Shown piece by piece: positions 34,700 through 43,831 of a stretch of DNA of 64,000 nucleotides. How positions within the stretch are numbered: the stretch's first letter is position 1; every line of letters starts with the position of its first letter. Both the position numbers and the translations under genes were made by a program. The notes beneath the pieces were generated by a model. That model searched no databases. It was given only the letters and a program-made list of their open reading frames with translations, and was not told the DNA's origin. Source of the stretch: Planctomycetota bacterium. GTDB taxonomy: Bacteria; Planctomycetota; JAJSAM01; JAJVHW01. The stretch spans positions 1 through 64,000 of the forward strand of contig JAIOPE010000151.1 of NCBI GenBank assembly GCA_021414065.1, written 5' to 3'.

Positions 34700-37078
34700 C
34701 TACTTCGGCGGCGCCGGGTCCCGGGGCGGTGTTGACGGCGGCGGCGCGGGCAGCGTCCGCCCCGACGTCGCGAGGGCTGTGACGAAGGGGACTGCGAACG
34801 CGTACGTCGGCTCCGCGCCGCGCGCCTTCAACGCCGCTGCGAGCGCGTCGTCCATGCGATCGAGACGCCACAAGGCGTACGCGCTGTTGGCCCAGCCCTT
34901 CGCGTACTCCTTGCCGGAGCGTGTGCGCCAGGTGTCCACGGCCCGGGTCGCCGACTCGAGCGCATCGGTGAGTCGCTTGCCGCCCTCTTCGGATCTGCCC
35001 TGGCGCTGCGCGTCCATTCCGAGGCGCAGCAGTGCGACCGCGCGCGCGTTCCACGCGACGACGTGGTCGGGCCGGAGTTGGACGATCCGGTCGAGGTGAT
35101 CGAGCGCGATCGGGATGGACGCGATGTCTGCGGCGTTCTCGAGGATCAGGTTCGCGGCCGCGAGCAGCGACGGGATCTGGTTCGGCTCGAGGCGGATCGC
35201 AGCTTCGTGGAGACCGAGTGACTCAGCGCGCAACTCGGCCGATCGCTTCGCATCGCCGTCGCGCTTCGCCTCGGAGCCGCGCGCCTCGAGGATCCACGCG
35301 AGCGTGCCGTGCGTCATCGGCAGGTCCGGCTTGTCGGCGACGACCGCCCGTGCGAGCAGTTCCGCCTGGGCGGACTCCCCCTTCGCCATGTGGATGCGCG
35401 CAGAGAGCAAGCGGGCCATGACGTCGCTCGGGTCGATGCCGACCGCCTCGGCCACGAGCGTGGCCGCTTCGTCGGGCCGGCCGAGGAGCAGCAGGGACTC
35501 AGCGAGGGAGCAGAGCGTGCCGGGGGTCCGCTGGCGCTTCAGCGCGGCGGTGAACTGTTCGCGCGCGTCCTCGAACCGGCCCGTGACGATGAACCGGTGG
35601 CCCAGGTTCATCTGTGTGTTCGCCGGGTCCTTCCGGTCGCCGCTGATGTAGCCGAGCGACGCCATCCGCTCGAGTTCCGCCTGCTGCTCGGGAGAGAGGT
35701 CGGCTGCCTTCGACTTCGCGGCGAGTCCCTCGGCCACGAGACGGTCGCGTCGCGACTCTCCGAAGTACGTCGGCACCGACTCGTGCGCGAGGCCGCCTTC
35801 GAACGCCTGTTCGAGGACGCGGCCCTGCATGTCGGCCGGGGTCGGGTAACCCATCGCGGCGAGCACCGTGGGGGCGATGTCGAACACCGACGCGCCGTCC
35901 ACGCGGACCCCCCGCGCCACGCCGTTGCCCCACGCGTGGAAGACGCCGTACTGCCGGTGCCACATCGCGCCGGTCTTCGCGTGGAAGTCGCTCGGGTCGC
36001 CGCGGCGGAAGGCACCGCTCTTGAAGCCGTGGTCGGAGACGAGGAAGATCGTGGTGTCCGCGTCGGCGAGGTCCATGTACTCGCCGAGCACGCGGTCGTG
36101 CCAGACGTAGTTGGCTTCGATGGCGGTTCGGTACCGCAGGTACTCCTGCTCGTCCACCTCCGGGAGTTTCGGCGGCGCGTATCGCATGAACAAGTGCGAC
36201 AGCGCGTCCATTGCTTCGAAGTACGCAGCGAAGAACCTCGGGCGCCGCTCGGCCAGGAGCCGTTGGCCGGCGCCGCGGAACGTCTCGGCCGTGGCCAGAG
36301 TGAGGCGCAGGTTCCCGAGTCGGTTGAGTGGGTGAAATCGCGTCGAGTAGGCGGCGGCGAACTCGGACTGCGACACGTCGGCGAAGGGCCGGACGCTCGC
36401 GAGCGTCAGGTCGTCCACGGTCACGCGCGACGTCTCGATCTCCTTCGCGAGGTCGTCGGGCCACGTCCGGAGCGGCGCCTCGGTGTCGATCTCCCGTCCG
36501 TAGTCGAACGCGAGGAGTCCCATGCGGTCGGTGACCATGAACCCGTTCAGCGGTTCCGCCGGATAGGTCACGAGCCACCCGACGACTCCCACGGTCTCGC
36601 CGTGCCGCGAGAGCACGTCCCACACGGTGTCGGCGGCGCGCATCTTCGACGAGACGGGCACGAGCCCGCCGCTCGTCTCCGTGACGAAGTCGAGGATGCC
36701 GTGGCGCTCAGGCGGCATGCCCGTGGCGATCGTCGTCCAGACCACCGGCGAGAGCACCGGCTGGATCGACTCGAGGATGCCCGACGCCCCTTCGCGGCGC
36801 ATCCGTGCGAAGTGCGGGAGTTTGCCCTGGCGGATCAGGTCCTCGAGCAGGTCCGGGTCGCAGGAGTCGAACCCGAGCAGAATGACCTTCCGCTTCCAAG
36901 CGGCCGCGTTCGACGCCTTCGATCGGCGCACGGCTCCGGCCACCGCGGGGTCGGCTCCTGCGGCGGTTCCGTCACCCGAGCAGGAGGCGGACAGCGCCGC
37001 CGCAGCGACCGCGCACGCAAACAGCGCCGCCCGGAACGCGACGCACCTGCCAACGCGCTGGAGTCGCGGCGCGGTCAC
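34700..37078 (-). CDS. type I phosphodiesterase/alkaline-phosphatase-fold lipoprotein with TPR tail
   Basis: Protein of 792 residues from a GTG that overlaps the upstream stop. The lipoprotein signal ends ALSASC (Cys33). The catalytic domain (about 60-480) has LLGFDSCDPDLLEDL, the nucleophile segment SPVVWTTIATGMPPERHGI, the IFLVSDHGFKSG metal-binding motif and FHAWG. These are features of the type I phosphodiesterase/nucleotide pyrophosphatase branch of the alkaline phosphatase superfamily. The rest is TPR-like (MNLGHRFIVTGRFEDAREQFTAAL, GRPDEAATLVAEAV and others), ending in a proline-rich tail. It probably hydrolyses phosphodiesters or transfers phospho-groups in the periplasm; the substrate is unknown. 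Operon with the FG-GAP protein. Confidence 0.87.
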   Translation of the reverse strand: MTAPRLQRVGRCVAFRAALFACAVAAAALSASCSGDGTAAGADPAVAGAVRRSKASNAAAWKRKVILLGFDSCDPDLLEDLIRQGKLPHFARMRREGASGILESIQPVLSPVVWTTIATGMPPERHGILDFVTETSGGLVPVSSKMRAADTVWDVLSRHGETVGVVGWLVTYPAEPLNGFMVTDRMGLLAFDYGREIDTEAPLRTWPDDLAKEIETSRVTVDDLTLASVRPFADVSQSEFAAAYSTRFHPLNRLGNLRLTLATAETFRGAGQRLLAERRPRFFAAYFEAMDALSHLFMRYAPPKLPEVDEQEYLRYRTAIEANYVWHDRVLGEYMDLADADTTIFLVSDHGFKSGAFRRGDPSDFHAKTGAMWHRQYGVFHAWGNGVARGVRVDGASVFDIAPTVLAAMGYPTPADMQGRVLEQAFEGGLAHESVPTYFGESRRDRLVAEGLAAKSKAADLSPEQQAELERMASLGYISGDRKDPANTQMNLGHRFIVTGRFEDAREQFTAALKRQRTPGTLCSLAESLLLLGRPDEAATLVAEAVGIDPSDVMARLLSARIHMAKGESAQAELLARAVVADKPDLPMTHGTLAWILEARGSEAKRDGDAKRSAELRAESLGLHEAAIRLEPNQIPSLLAAANLILENAADIASIPIALDHLDRIVQLRPDHVVAWNARAVALLRLGMDAQRQGRSEEGGKRLTDALESATRAVDTWRTRSGKEYAKGWANSAYALWRLDRMDDALAAALKARGAEPTYAFAVPFVTALATSGRTLPAPPPSTPPRDPAPPK

Positions 37079-40071
37079 TTGCGGGGATTGACGAAGATGC
37101 GCGTGCTCTGCACGCTCTCGTTCGAGTCGTTGCGGACGACCACGATGTCGAGGTCGCCGTCGCCGTCGGTGTCCACGAGGCGCACGTCTTCGCCGTGGCC
37201 GTCGTCGGAGACCCCGGGCGTCGGCATTGCGATCGTCGCCACGACCCACGTCGCTCCGGACTTGCGCAGGATGCGGCACGCGTGATCGCCGGCGTCGGGC
37301 GGTGCGGTCGAGACGACCACCATGTCCTGGCTGCCGTCGCCGTCCAGATCGCCGACTGCCACGGAGTCGCCCTGCAGGACGTCGCTGCCCGACTTCGCGG
37401 GGAAGGTGTCGGTCGAGGCGGAGAACGCCCCGCCGGAGTTCACGAACACGCGCAGCGCAGGGCCGGTGGACTGCGCGCCGGTCGCCGGGTTCGTCAGCGG
37501 CGCGTTCGACACGAGGATCAGGTCCAGCGCGGAGTCGCCGGTCACGTTCGCCAGGAGCACGCGGTCGCCCTGCATGTACTCGGGGATCTGGAGCACCGAC
37601 GGCAGCGAGGTCGCGGAAGCGTCGGTGAACGTGCCGGCAGCGTTCTTCAGCAGACGTGCGGTGCGGTGGTACGTCCCGGCCGGCTTCTCCGTGACCAGGT
37701 CGCGCGTGATGACGATGTCGATGTCCGTGTCGCCGTCCACGTCGCCGACGGCGATGGCGTCGCCCTCGTACTGTTGCGCGTCGGTTCCGAGCACCGTCGG
37801 CACGGCAGCGAGCGTGCGCGTGAGCTTGCCCGTCCCGTCGTTCTTCAGCACGCGGAGGGCCGGATAGTAGGTCGTCGTCGTGACCATCGTCGGCGGGATC
37901 GGCGGAATGGCGCCCGGGTTCCCGGGGTCGGTCACGGTGACGATCGTCTCGCTGTACGCGGTCGTGTTCACGATCACCAGATCGTTGCCCGTCGCGCCGT
38001 CCACGTTCGCGGCTGCGATGGCGACACCCTGGTTCCGGTCGCCCCACGTCGTGCCCGCCGGTGCCCAGGTCGCCGTCTGGTCGGTGAACACGCCGGCGCC
38101 GTTGTTCTTGAGGAGTCGGAGCGACGAAATCGCGGTCCCGAGGGGGCTGAGGACGTCGCCGTCGGTGATGAGCGCCAGGTCGAGGCTCCCGTTCCCGTCG
38201 AGGTCGGTGAGCACGCCGTCGCGCGCGCGCCAGTCCTCGTCGCCGAACACGGCTGCGATCGAGGTCGTGGTGACGTCGGAGAAGACTCCCGTCGCGCTGC
38301 CTCTCAGGACGCGCACTCGGGTGCGCTGGGCGGTCGTGCCGAATGCACGTGCAGCCTGGAGCAGCACGAGGTCGGGGATGCCGTCGCCCGACACGTCGCC
38401 GGTCAGCACGCGCGTGGCCCGCCAGCCGTCGAGGCCGTTCGTGGTCGTCACGACTGCCGGCACGTCGGTCGCCGTGTCGTCGCTGAATCCCTTCACCGTC
38501 ACGTTCAGGGTGGACGTCTGGTCGTACTGGTCCGTCACGCGGAGAACCGCGGTTCCGTGAGCGTGGACAGGCGCGGTGAACGACGCCTGCGACGAAGACT
38601 GCTGCGTGGCGGCGACGTCGGTGCCGTCGAGCGTGAAGACGCTGCTCGGCACGAAGTCCGCGCCGGTCAGGTTGACCGTCTCTCCGCCGAGCGCCTGGAG
38701 GAACGCGTGGTCGATCACCGAGATCCGGTTGGAACCGATGTTGAGGTACGTGAAGCCCTGCGGCGCGACGACCGTGCGCCCGAACTCGTCCCGGATCGAG
38801 AGGGCGAGCGTGCCCGCAGGTCGCGCCGGCGCCGTGACGTCGATCCGCGTGGAAAGGGTGAGCGTCGGCTGGACGACCTTGTCGCCGAAGAGGACGAGCG
38901 TCCCCGAGTGGAAGTCGGTGCCGGTGATCCGCACCTTCCGCCCGCCCGCGGGGCCCGCCTCGGTCGGAGCGAACGAGGTGATCGTCGGGAGGACCGCGTA
39001 GTTGAACGCGTTCTTCGACGTGGCGCCCTGGCCGTCTGCGTTGAGCACCGTGATGTCGTACGTGACGCCGGGCGTCAGTCCGGCGGGGACCGGGAACAGG
39101 TAGAGGGCACCGTTCGGCCGCTGGATCGTGGCCCGCGGCACCTCCACGGTTCCGAAGAAGAACCGCGGGTAGGTGTCGTCGTCGGGGTTGTCCGGGTCGT
39201 TCAGCAGGTAGAGGAAGTCCGACCCCGAGACGAGCATCATCGTGCCTTCGATCCCGGAAGGAGGCGACGGCGGATTCGTCACGTCGAAGGTCGGCTCGGC
39301 GAAGAGGCGGCGCGACTTCGCCTTCTCCGCGTGCGTGACGCTCACGCTCGTCTTCACGGATGACCCGGCGTCGAAGGTCCCGTCGAGCTCGTACGTTCCG
39401 GCACCGCCCGTCAGCAACAGCTTCGCGGCCGTTGCGGAACGGCGGTTCTTCGACGCCTTCAACTTCGCGGCGAAGTCCGGCTCCGGCGAACCGTCCGGCC
39501 GAAGCAACCCGGTGAGCGTGAATCCGCCCTTCTTCGTCGTGGCCTTGAGCGTGACCTTCGCTCCGTCCGTCGCTGCGAAGCGGTACGCGATCGCGCCACT
39601 GCTGGCGCCGGCGGTGAAGACGGCGGCGGCGGGCTTCGCCCGTTGCACCACGAACGTGACGAGGTAGTTGCCGACCGATCCGAGGAACTGACCTTCGTGG
39701 CCGACGATGCGGAGCACGTGTACGCCCGCCTGCTGCGCCGTGAACTTCAGCGACGGCTTGGCCGAGTCGTTCGCCGAGACCACCGCCGGAGTCGGGAGGC
39801 TGTCCGGAGCGAAGAGCGCGATCACAGACTTCAGGCCGACCACCGGGCCGGCTCCCTTGACCCTCACCTGGAGCTTGTCGCCGGGGAAGAGTTGGATGCC
39901 GAACTCGTCCACGTCGCCGGCGGGGATGATCTCCTCGTTCACCGTCTCGCCCGCGCGGACGAGCGTGACGAGGTCCTTCGTGTCGGCGACAGCGCCGCGC
40001 GCGGCGAACGCTGAGGCTGCGGCGAGACCGAAGAGGATGAAGGTGCGACGGCGGGCGGGGGAGGTGGACAT
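37075..40071 (-). CDS. exported FG-GAP repeat protein with PPC and IPT/TIG domains
   Basis: Protein of 998 residues from MSTSPARRR, with a signal peptide that could be read by the Tat system (ARRRTFILFGLAAASAFA). It has a PPC-type beta-sandwich at about 35-140 (IPAGDVDEFGIQLFPGDKLQV) and IPT/TIG-like domains at about 380-590 (ITSFAPTEAGPAGGRKVRITGTDF). About seven FG-GAP blades follow, with calcium-binding loops such as LTDLDGNGSLDLALI, VGDVDGDTDIDIVIT, VGDLDGDGSQDMVVV and LVDTDGDGDLDIVVV. It is a surface or periplasmic calcium-dependent propeller. TACACT (complement of 40081-40086) lies 9 nt before the start and may be its -10 box. Confidence 0.85.
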   Translation of the reverse strand: MSTSPARRRTFILFGLAAASAFAARGAVADTKDLVTLVRAGETVNEEIIPAGDVDEFGIQLFPGDKLQVRVKGAGPVVGLKSVIALFAPDSLPTPAVVSANDSAKPSLKFTAQQAGVHVLRIVGHEGQFLGSVGNYLVTFVVQRAKPAAAVFTAGASSGAIAYRFAATDGAKVTLKATTKKGGFTLTGLLRPDGSPEPDFAAKLKASKNRRSATAAKLLLTGGAGTYELDGTFDAGSSVKTSVSVTHAEKAKSRRLFAEPTFDVTNPPSPPSGIEGTMMLVSGSDFLYLLNDPDNPDDDTYPRFFFGTVEVPRATIQRPNGALYLFPVPAGLTPGVTYDITVLNADGQGATSKNAFNYAVLPTITSFAPTEAGPAGGRKVRITGTDFHSGTLVLFGDKVVQPTLTLSTRIDVTAPARPAGTLALSIRDEFGRTVVAPQGFTYLNIGSNRISVIDHAFLQALGGETVNLTGADFVPSSVFTLDGTDVAATQQSSSQASFTAPVHAHGTAVLRVTDQYDQTSTLNVTVKGFSDDTATDVPAVVTTTNGLDGWRATRVLTGDVSGDGIPDLVLLQAARAFGTTAQRTRVRVLRGSATGVFSDVTTTSIAAVFGDEDWRARDGVLTDLDGNGSLDLALITDGDVLSPLGTAISSLRLLKNNGAGVFTDQTATWAPAGTTWGDRNQGVAIAAANVDGATGNDLVIVNTTAYSETIVTVTDPGNPGAIPPIPPTMVTTTTYYPALRVLKNDGTGKLTRTLAAVPTVLGTDAQQYEGDAIAVGDVDGDTDIDIVITRDLVTEKPAGTYHRTARLLKNAAGTFTDASATSLPSVLQIPEYMQGDRVLLANVTGDSALDLILVSNAPLTNPATGAQSTGPALRVFVNSGGAFSASTDTFPAKSGSDVLQGDSVAVGDLDGDGSQDMVVVSTAPPDAGDHACRILRKSGATWVVATIAMPTPGVSDDGHGEDVRLVDTDGDGDLDIVVVRNDSNESVQSTRIFVNPRK

Positions 40072-40273
40072 GGAACTCCGAGTGTACCGTCCGCTGTCGC
40101 CGGAACGAGCCGTCACGCCGCCGCGGACGTTCCTGACGGTTCGCCGCCCCGTGCCGGACGAGCCCATCGGAGACCGACGTTTGAGACGAACGGTCGGAAG
40201 CGCCGATAGCTGACTCGGACCTCGTTCAGCACGCGCGGTGCGTCTGGGGGGGGCCGCGTGCGGAGACCCAACC
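40072..40273. promoter_or_regulatory. 202-bp divergent intergenic region
   Basis: This gap separates the starts of the FG-GAP operon and the zinc-ribbon membrane protein. On the minus strand TACACT (40081-40086) could be the -10 box. On the plus strand TTGAGA (40181-40186) and GATAGC (40205-40210) form a -35/-10-like pair with an 18-bp spacer. A run of eight or more G (about 40245-40253) lies in the leader of the right-hand gene. No gene is seen. Confidence 0.3.
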
Positions 40274-43045
40274 ATGGGCGACCAAGACGACCGCGCCGCT
40301 CGCGACTGTGCGGCCGACGGCGGTTCCGCAGCCGGAGGCAACCCGGCCCCGGCCCCGCGCGGGCTCACCGCCTGCGCCGAGTGCCAAGGCGTCTTCCCGC
40401 CGTCTCGGATGATCGCGACGGAGACCCGCGTGGTCTGCGGCGACTGCGCTCGCCGGATCGGGGCGGCGCGCGGCGATCCCAGCGGCGGACCCGCGATGCC
40501 CGGTCGCGCGTCGTACGACGCTCGGATGGTCTCGGCGTACGTCGCTGGGCCGTCGCCCGGCGAGACGGACGTCCACGGCGCGCCGCGGGCTCACGGCGGG
40601 AGATACCGCCCCCGAGCACTCGGGCGACGCGACAACGACCCGACGGGCGGCGACTCCGCCACGACCGGGACGAGCAGCGGGTCCGGCCCCCAGACTTCGC
40701 CGCTGCCCGCGCACAGCCCGTCCGTCGCCGCGGAGCCGGCGGCGCCGGCGCGCGCGCCGATGTCGTCGCGCATCATCCCGGCCCGCGCGTCGGTGCAGTT
40801 CGACGCGCCGCAGGAGCCCGAGCCGGAGATCGACGAGAACGACCCCGAGGCCACGCCGCGACGCAGGTCCAGCTCCGGCGTATCCGCGCGGATGCGGTCC
40901 GCCGCCGCGACGGAGCTGCCGTCCTGGGCGAAGCCGATCCCGTCCCGCGCCACGCCCCCCGCGCTGCCGCCCGATCTCCCGCCCTCGGCGGTTGCGCCTC
41001 CGCCCCTGCTCCCCGAGATCGATCGAGGTGTCCACGCTGCGCCGCCCTCGCTCTCGCGCACCGTGCTGCCGCCGTGGGAGATGCCGCGCGACGAGAGGCG
41101 CGAATCTAGGCGCAACTCGTCGCGCGGCACCGCGTCGTCGGACGACGCCCGCGCCGCCGGGCAGCGCCCTGTGAACCTGCCGCCGCCGCTCCCGGTCGAG
41201 CCGCGAACGCCCGTCGCCACGGCCGATCGGCCGGCGCGCGCTTCGGTCGCCGCGCCGCCGACGGGCGGAGGTGACCGGTTCTCCGCGTACGCTGAGCTGA
41301 GGCGTCGGATCGACGGGGGCGACGACACGCTCGAGACCCGTCGCGCCGCCGCCGAGGCCGCCGCGCGCCTGTCGCTCGATCTCGAGGCTCTGGAACACGC
41401 GAAGCGGTGCCTCGAACTCGCCCCGGACGACGACCGCATGCGGGCGCTCCTCGAGAATGTCCGGAGTTCGATGGGGCTGAGTGCCTCCGGCGCGTCGATC
41501 GCGCCGCCCGAGTCGCCGCGCAAGCACGCCGAGGAGGCCCGTCCCTTCTGGCACGACCTCGGGTCGGCGATGACGTATCCGCTCCGAGGGCAGGGGCTGC
41601 CGGTGCTGATCGTCGGCGGGCTGCTCATCGGGCTCGGCCAGGTCATCGCGTCGGTCAACACGTTCGCGTGGGCCGTGTCGATCATGCTGTGGGGCTACGT
41701 CTCCGCGTACCTCTTCGACGTGATCAACTCGACCGGCTCCGGGAAGACGTCGCCGCCCGAGATGCCCGAGGCGTCGAACGTCCTCGAGAGCTACGTCTTC
41801 CCGTTCTTCGCGACCGTCACGTGCGTGGCGGTGTCGTTTGCGCCGTGCGGACTCGCCGCGTACGTTGCGTTCAAGGGATGGTTGCCCCCCGCGGTGGCGA
41901 TCGTCGCGGTGCTCGTCACCTTCGCCGCCGGCTTCTTCGTGTTCCCGATGACGCTCACCGTGCGCGCGATGTTCCAGAGTCTCGGCGACGCCGCGAACCC
42001 GCGCGTCGTGTTCGGCGCCATCGGTCGCATCTTCCCCGACTACGTCGCGATGTTCGTCGCGACGTGCTCGATCTGGATCGCATACGCCGTCGCGGCCACG
42101 GCCTTCTACGCCCTCTGCTGGGTCACGCTCGCACGCCCCGATGCGAGCGCCATCATGCGCGCCGATGTCGCGGGAATCGCCGCGTGGGTGTTGCACACCG
42201 TGCTCTCGTGGCCGCTGTTCCTCTACGCGCTCATGCTCCAGGGTCACCTCCTCGGACGCATGTACCGCCAGGGGTTCAAGCGGCTCGCCTGGTTCGTCCC
42301 GCCGACCGAGGCCACGCGGACCGCGCGGAAGATGTCGGTCGGTCTCGGCGCTGCGGCGCTCGTGGCGTTCGTCGCACTCGCCGGTGCCGCGTGGGCCGCC
42401 GGCCGGGCGTACGAGTCGATGGCGTCCGGTGCAAGTGCCGGCCGCGGCACGCGCTGCCCGATCGGCGACGGCGCGCACCTGACCTACTTCTGGGAGAACA
42501 CCGACGGCATGGCGGGCCTCACGTCGTATCGCTTCGCGGGCCAGGCCGACGGCACGATGCGCGTCACGGCGTCCACGCGCATCGCGGGCCAGTCCGGCGC
42601 GCCGATCGACGAGATCGTCGGCATCTTCGACCCCGACACGGGCGTCTTCACCGACGCCGTGCCGTCGTGGGGCCAGGGCGTCCACTACGACGGCAAGGTC
42701 GGCCGTCACGTGTCGTTCTACGGTCCGAAGCGCGCGTCGATCGGGTCCACCTACGTGAACGACTGGTCCGTCCGCGGCGCCGAGCGCTGGCAGGCGACGT
42801 GGGCCGCGTTCAAGGTCCACGACGACCAGTCCACCACCGACTACTACTTCGACAGCGCCTCCGGCGTCCTCGTCGGCAGCAGCTTCAAGGGCGTCGGGTT
42901 CGTCGTCACCGAGTGGCTCGTGGACAGCGAACACGTCGCCGGCGCCACCAAGGGCCCGGCGGCGAATCGCGACTTCACTGAGAGCGCGACCGAACACTCC
43001 CGCGGCGGCACGGATGACTTCTACACGCCGGTGGAGGAGCGGTAG
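40274..43045 (+). CDS. zinc-ribbon multi-spanning membrane protein with exported C-terminal domain
   Basis: Protein of 923 residues. The N-terminus has a zinc ribbon (Cys34/Cys37 and Cys55/Cys58; CAEC and CGDC). Residues 65-350 are a proline-, serine- and arginine-rich disordered linker. A short TPR-like helical pair follows (LDLEALEHAKRCLELAPDDDRM). About six to seven membrane helices lie at roughly 435-720 (for example LPVLIVGGLLIGLGQVIASV, PPAVAIVAVLVTFAAGFFVF), resembling DUF4013/YIP-type membrane domains. A polar C-terminal domain of about 200 residues (GDGAHLTYFWENTDGMAG, DYYFDSASGVLVGSSFKG) would lie outside the cytoplasm. The ribbon-linker-membrane architecture is frequent in bacteria with complex envelopes. 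Function unknown. Confidence 0.78.
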   Translation: MGDQDDRAARDCAADGGSAAGGNPAPAPRGLTACAECQGVFPPSRMIATETRVVCGDCARRIGAARGDPSGGPAMPGRASYDARMVSAYVAGPSPGETDVHGAPRAHGGRYRPRALGRRDNDPTGGDSATTGTSSGSGPQTSPLPAHSPSVAAEPAAPARAPMSSRIIPARASVQFDAPQEPEPEIDENDPEATPRRRSSSGVSARMRSAAATELPSWAKPIPSRATPPALPPDLPPSAVAPPPLLPEIDRGVHAAPPSLSRTVLPPWEMPRDERRESRRNSSRGTASSDDARAAGQRPVNLPPPLPVEPRTPVATADRPARASVAAPPTGGGDRFSAYAELRRRIDGGDDTLETRRAAAEAAARLSLDLEALEHAKRCLELAPDDDRMRALLENVRSSMGLSASGASIAPPESPRKHAEEARPFWHDLGSAMTYPLRGQGLPVLIVGGLLIGLGQVIASVNTFAWAVSIMLWGYVSAYLFDVINSTGSGKTSPPEMPEASNVLESYVFPFFATVTCVAVSFAPCGLAAYVAFKGWLPPAVAIVAVLVTFAAGFFVFPMTLTVRAMFQSLGDAANPRVVFGAIGRIFPDYVAMFVATCSIWIAYAVAATAFYALCWVTLARPDASAIMRADVAGIAAWVLHTVLSWPLFLYALMLQGHLLGRMYRQGFKRLAWFVPPTEATRTARKMSVGLGAAALVAFVALAGAAWAAGRAYESMASGASAGRGTRCPIGDGAHLTYFWENTDGMAGLTSYRFAGQADGTMRVTASTRIAGQSGAPIDEIVGIFDPDTGVFTDAVPSWGQGVHYDGKVGRHVSFYGPKRASIGSTYVNDWSVRGAERWQATWAAFKVHDDQSTTDYYFDSASGVLVGSSFKGVGFVVTEWLVDSEHVAGATKGPAANRDFTESATEHSRGGTDDFYTPVEER

Positions 43046-43051
43046 TTCGCG

Positions 43052-43158
43052 GACGGGGTGAACCTACGAACCTGCGAAGGTCGAGTCGCGGGAGACGCCG
43101 CGCCAGGCGGGTCGAATGTCGTGCAGGTCCGACGGGAAGTTCGTAGGTTCACCCCGTC
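43052..43158. repeat. palindromic element copy A, perfect 20-bp inverted repeat
   Basis: A 107-bp element whose ends are a perfect 20-bp inverted repeat (43052-43071 and 43139-43158) around a 67-nt GC-rich core. A diverged second copy lies 600 bp away at 43652-43756 in the same orientation; core and right arm align almost without gaps. It resembles REP-type or MITE-like elements mobilised in trans. It begins 6 bp after the stop of the membrane protein and ends 13 bp before the stop of the antitoxin gene, so it could also act as a bidirectional terminator. Confidence 0.8.
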
Positions 43159-43171
43159 ACCGAACCGCGCC

Positions 43172-43606
43172 TCAGCCGAGGAACACCGCCGGCCCGACGC
43201 CGAAGTGCGCCGCCAGCGTCTTCACGTGTTCGACGGTGAGCGAGCGCTCGCCCTTCAGGATCTTCGAGCCCATCGTGACGTGGACGCCGAGCACGCGGGC
43301 GAGCTGCGACGCGTTCATCCCGTGTTCCGCCATCAGGTGCCGGAGCGAGTCGAGTCCGGAGAGGTCGGCGACGTCGATCGCTTCGCGCTCCGACTCGTAC
43401 GCCTCGACGAGTTGCACGAGCGTCTCGAGGTAGTCCCGCTGGTCCGGAGCGAGCCGCCCCGACGCCATGAGCCGGTCGATCATCTCCCGCATTTCGTCGT
43501 ACTGGACCGTGTCGGCGATCGCACGAGGCGGGAGCAGGCGGACGAGCTCGGCGAACTCGCGCGGGAGCCTCTGCGGATGCCGGTGGGACGGGACGCACTT
43601 CCTCAC
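43172..43606 (-). CDS. HigA-family XRE antitoxin without adjacent toxin
   Basis: Protein of 144 residues. The N-terminal half is helical (TVQYDEMREMIDRLMASGRLAPDQRDYLETLVQLVEAYE), typical of HigA-type proteins, and the C-terminal half is an XRE helix-turn-helix (NASQLARVLGVHVTMGSKILKGERSLTVEHVKTLAAHFGV). In type II modules it would bind its operator and neutralise a HigB mRNA interferase. Here no HigB-like frame lies on either side: element B occupies the upstream DNA and element A the downstream DNA. It may be an orphan antitoxin, anti-toxin decoy or free-standing regulator. The true start could be the downstream Met39 (MREMID). Confidence 0.82.
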   Translation of the reverse strand: MRKCVPSHRHPQRLPREFAELVRLLPPRAIADTVQYDEMREMIDRLMASGRLAPDQRDYLETLVQLVEAYESEREAIDVADLSGLDSLRHLMAEHGMNASQLARVLGVHVTMGSKILKGERSLTVEHVKTLAAHFGVGPAVFLG

Positions 43607-43651
43607 TTCTCACCTCCGCGTGACGCCCCCGGGGACGCCGGTCTCACCGGG

Positions 43652-43756
43652 GACGGGTCAACTTACGAACTTACCGAGGCCGGGTCGCCGGAAAGGTCGT
43701 TCCAGGCGTGCCGAACGTGGCGACGGCCGACGGGAAGTTCGAAACTTCACCCCGTC
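43652..43756. repeat. palindromic element copy B, diverged
   Basis: A second copy of the element at 43052-43158, about 70-75% alike by eye. The arms (43652-43672 and 43735-43756) are imperfectly complementary here because several arm positions have changed on one side only. The right end, gacgggaagttcg followed by ttcaccccgtc, is nearly the same in both copies. It lies 45 bp before the start of the antitoxin gene, where a toxin gene or promoter would be expected, and 75 bp before the sigma-factor gene on the other side. Confidence 0.72.
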
Positions 43757-43831
43757 CCCGAATCGTGCTCGCTTGCGTGCGAGTAGCGTGAACCCGAATC
43801 GCCCATCGCTGCATGTACTCCAGCATTCACC

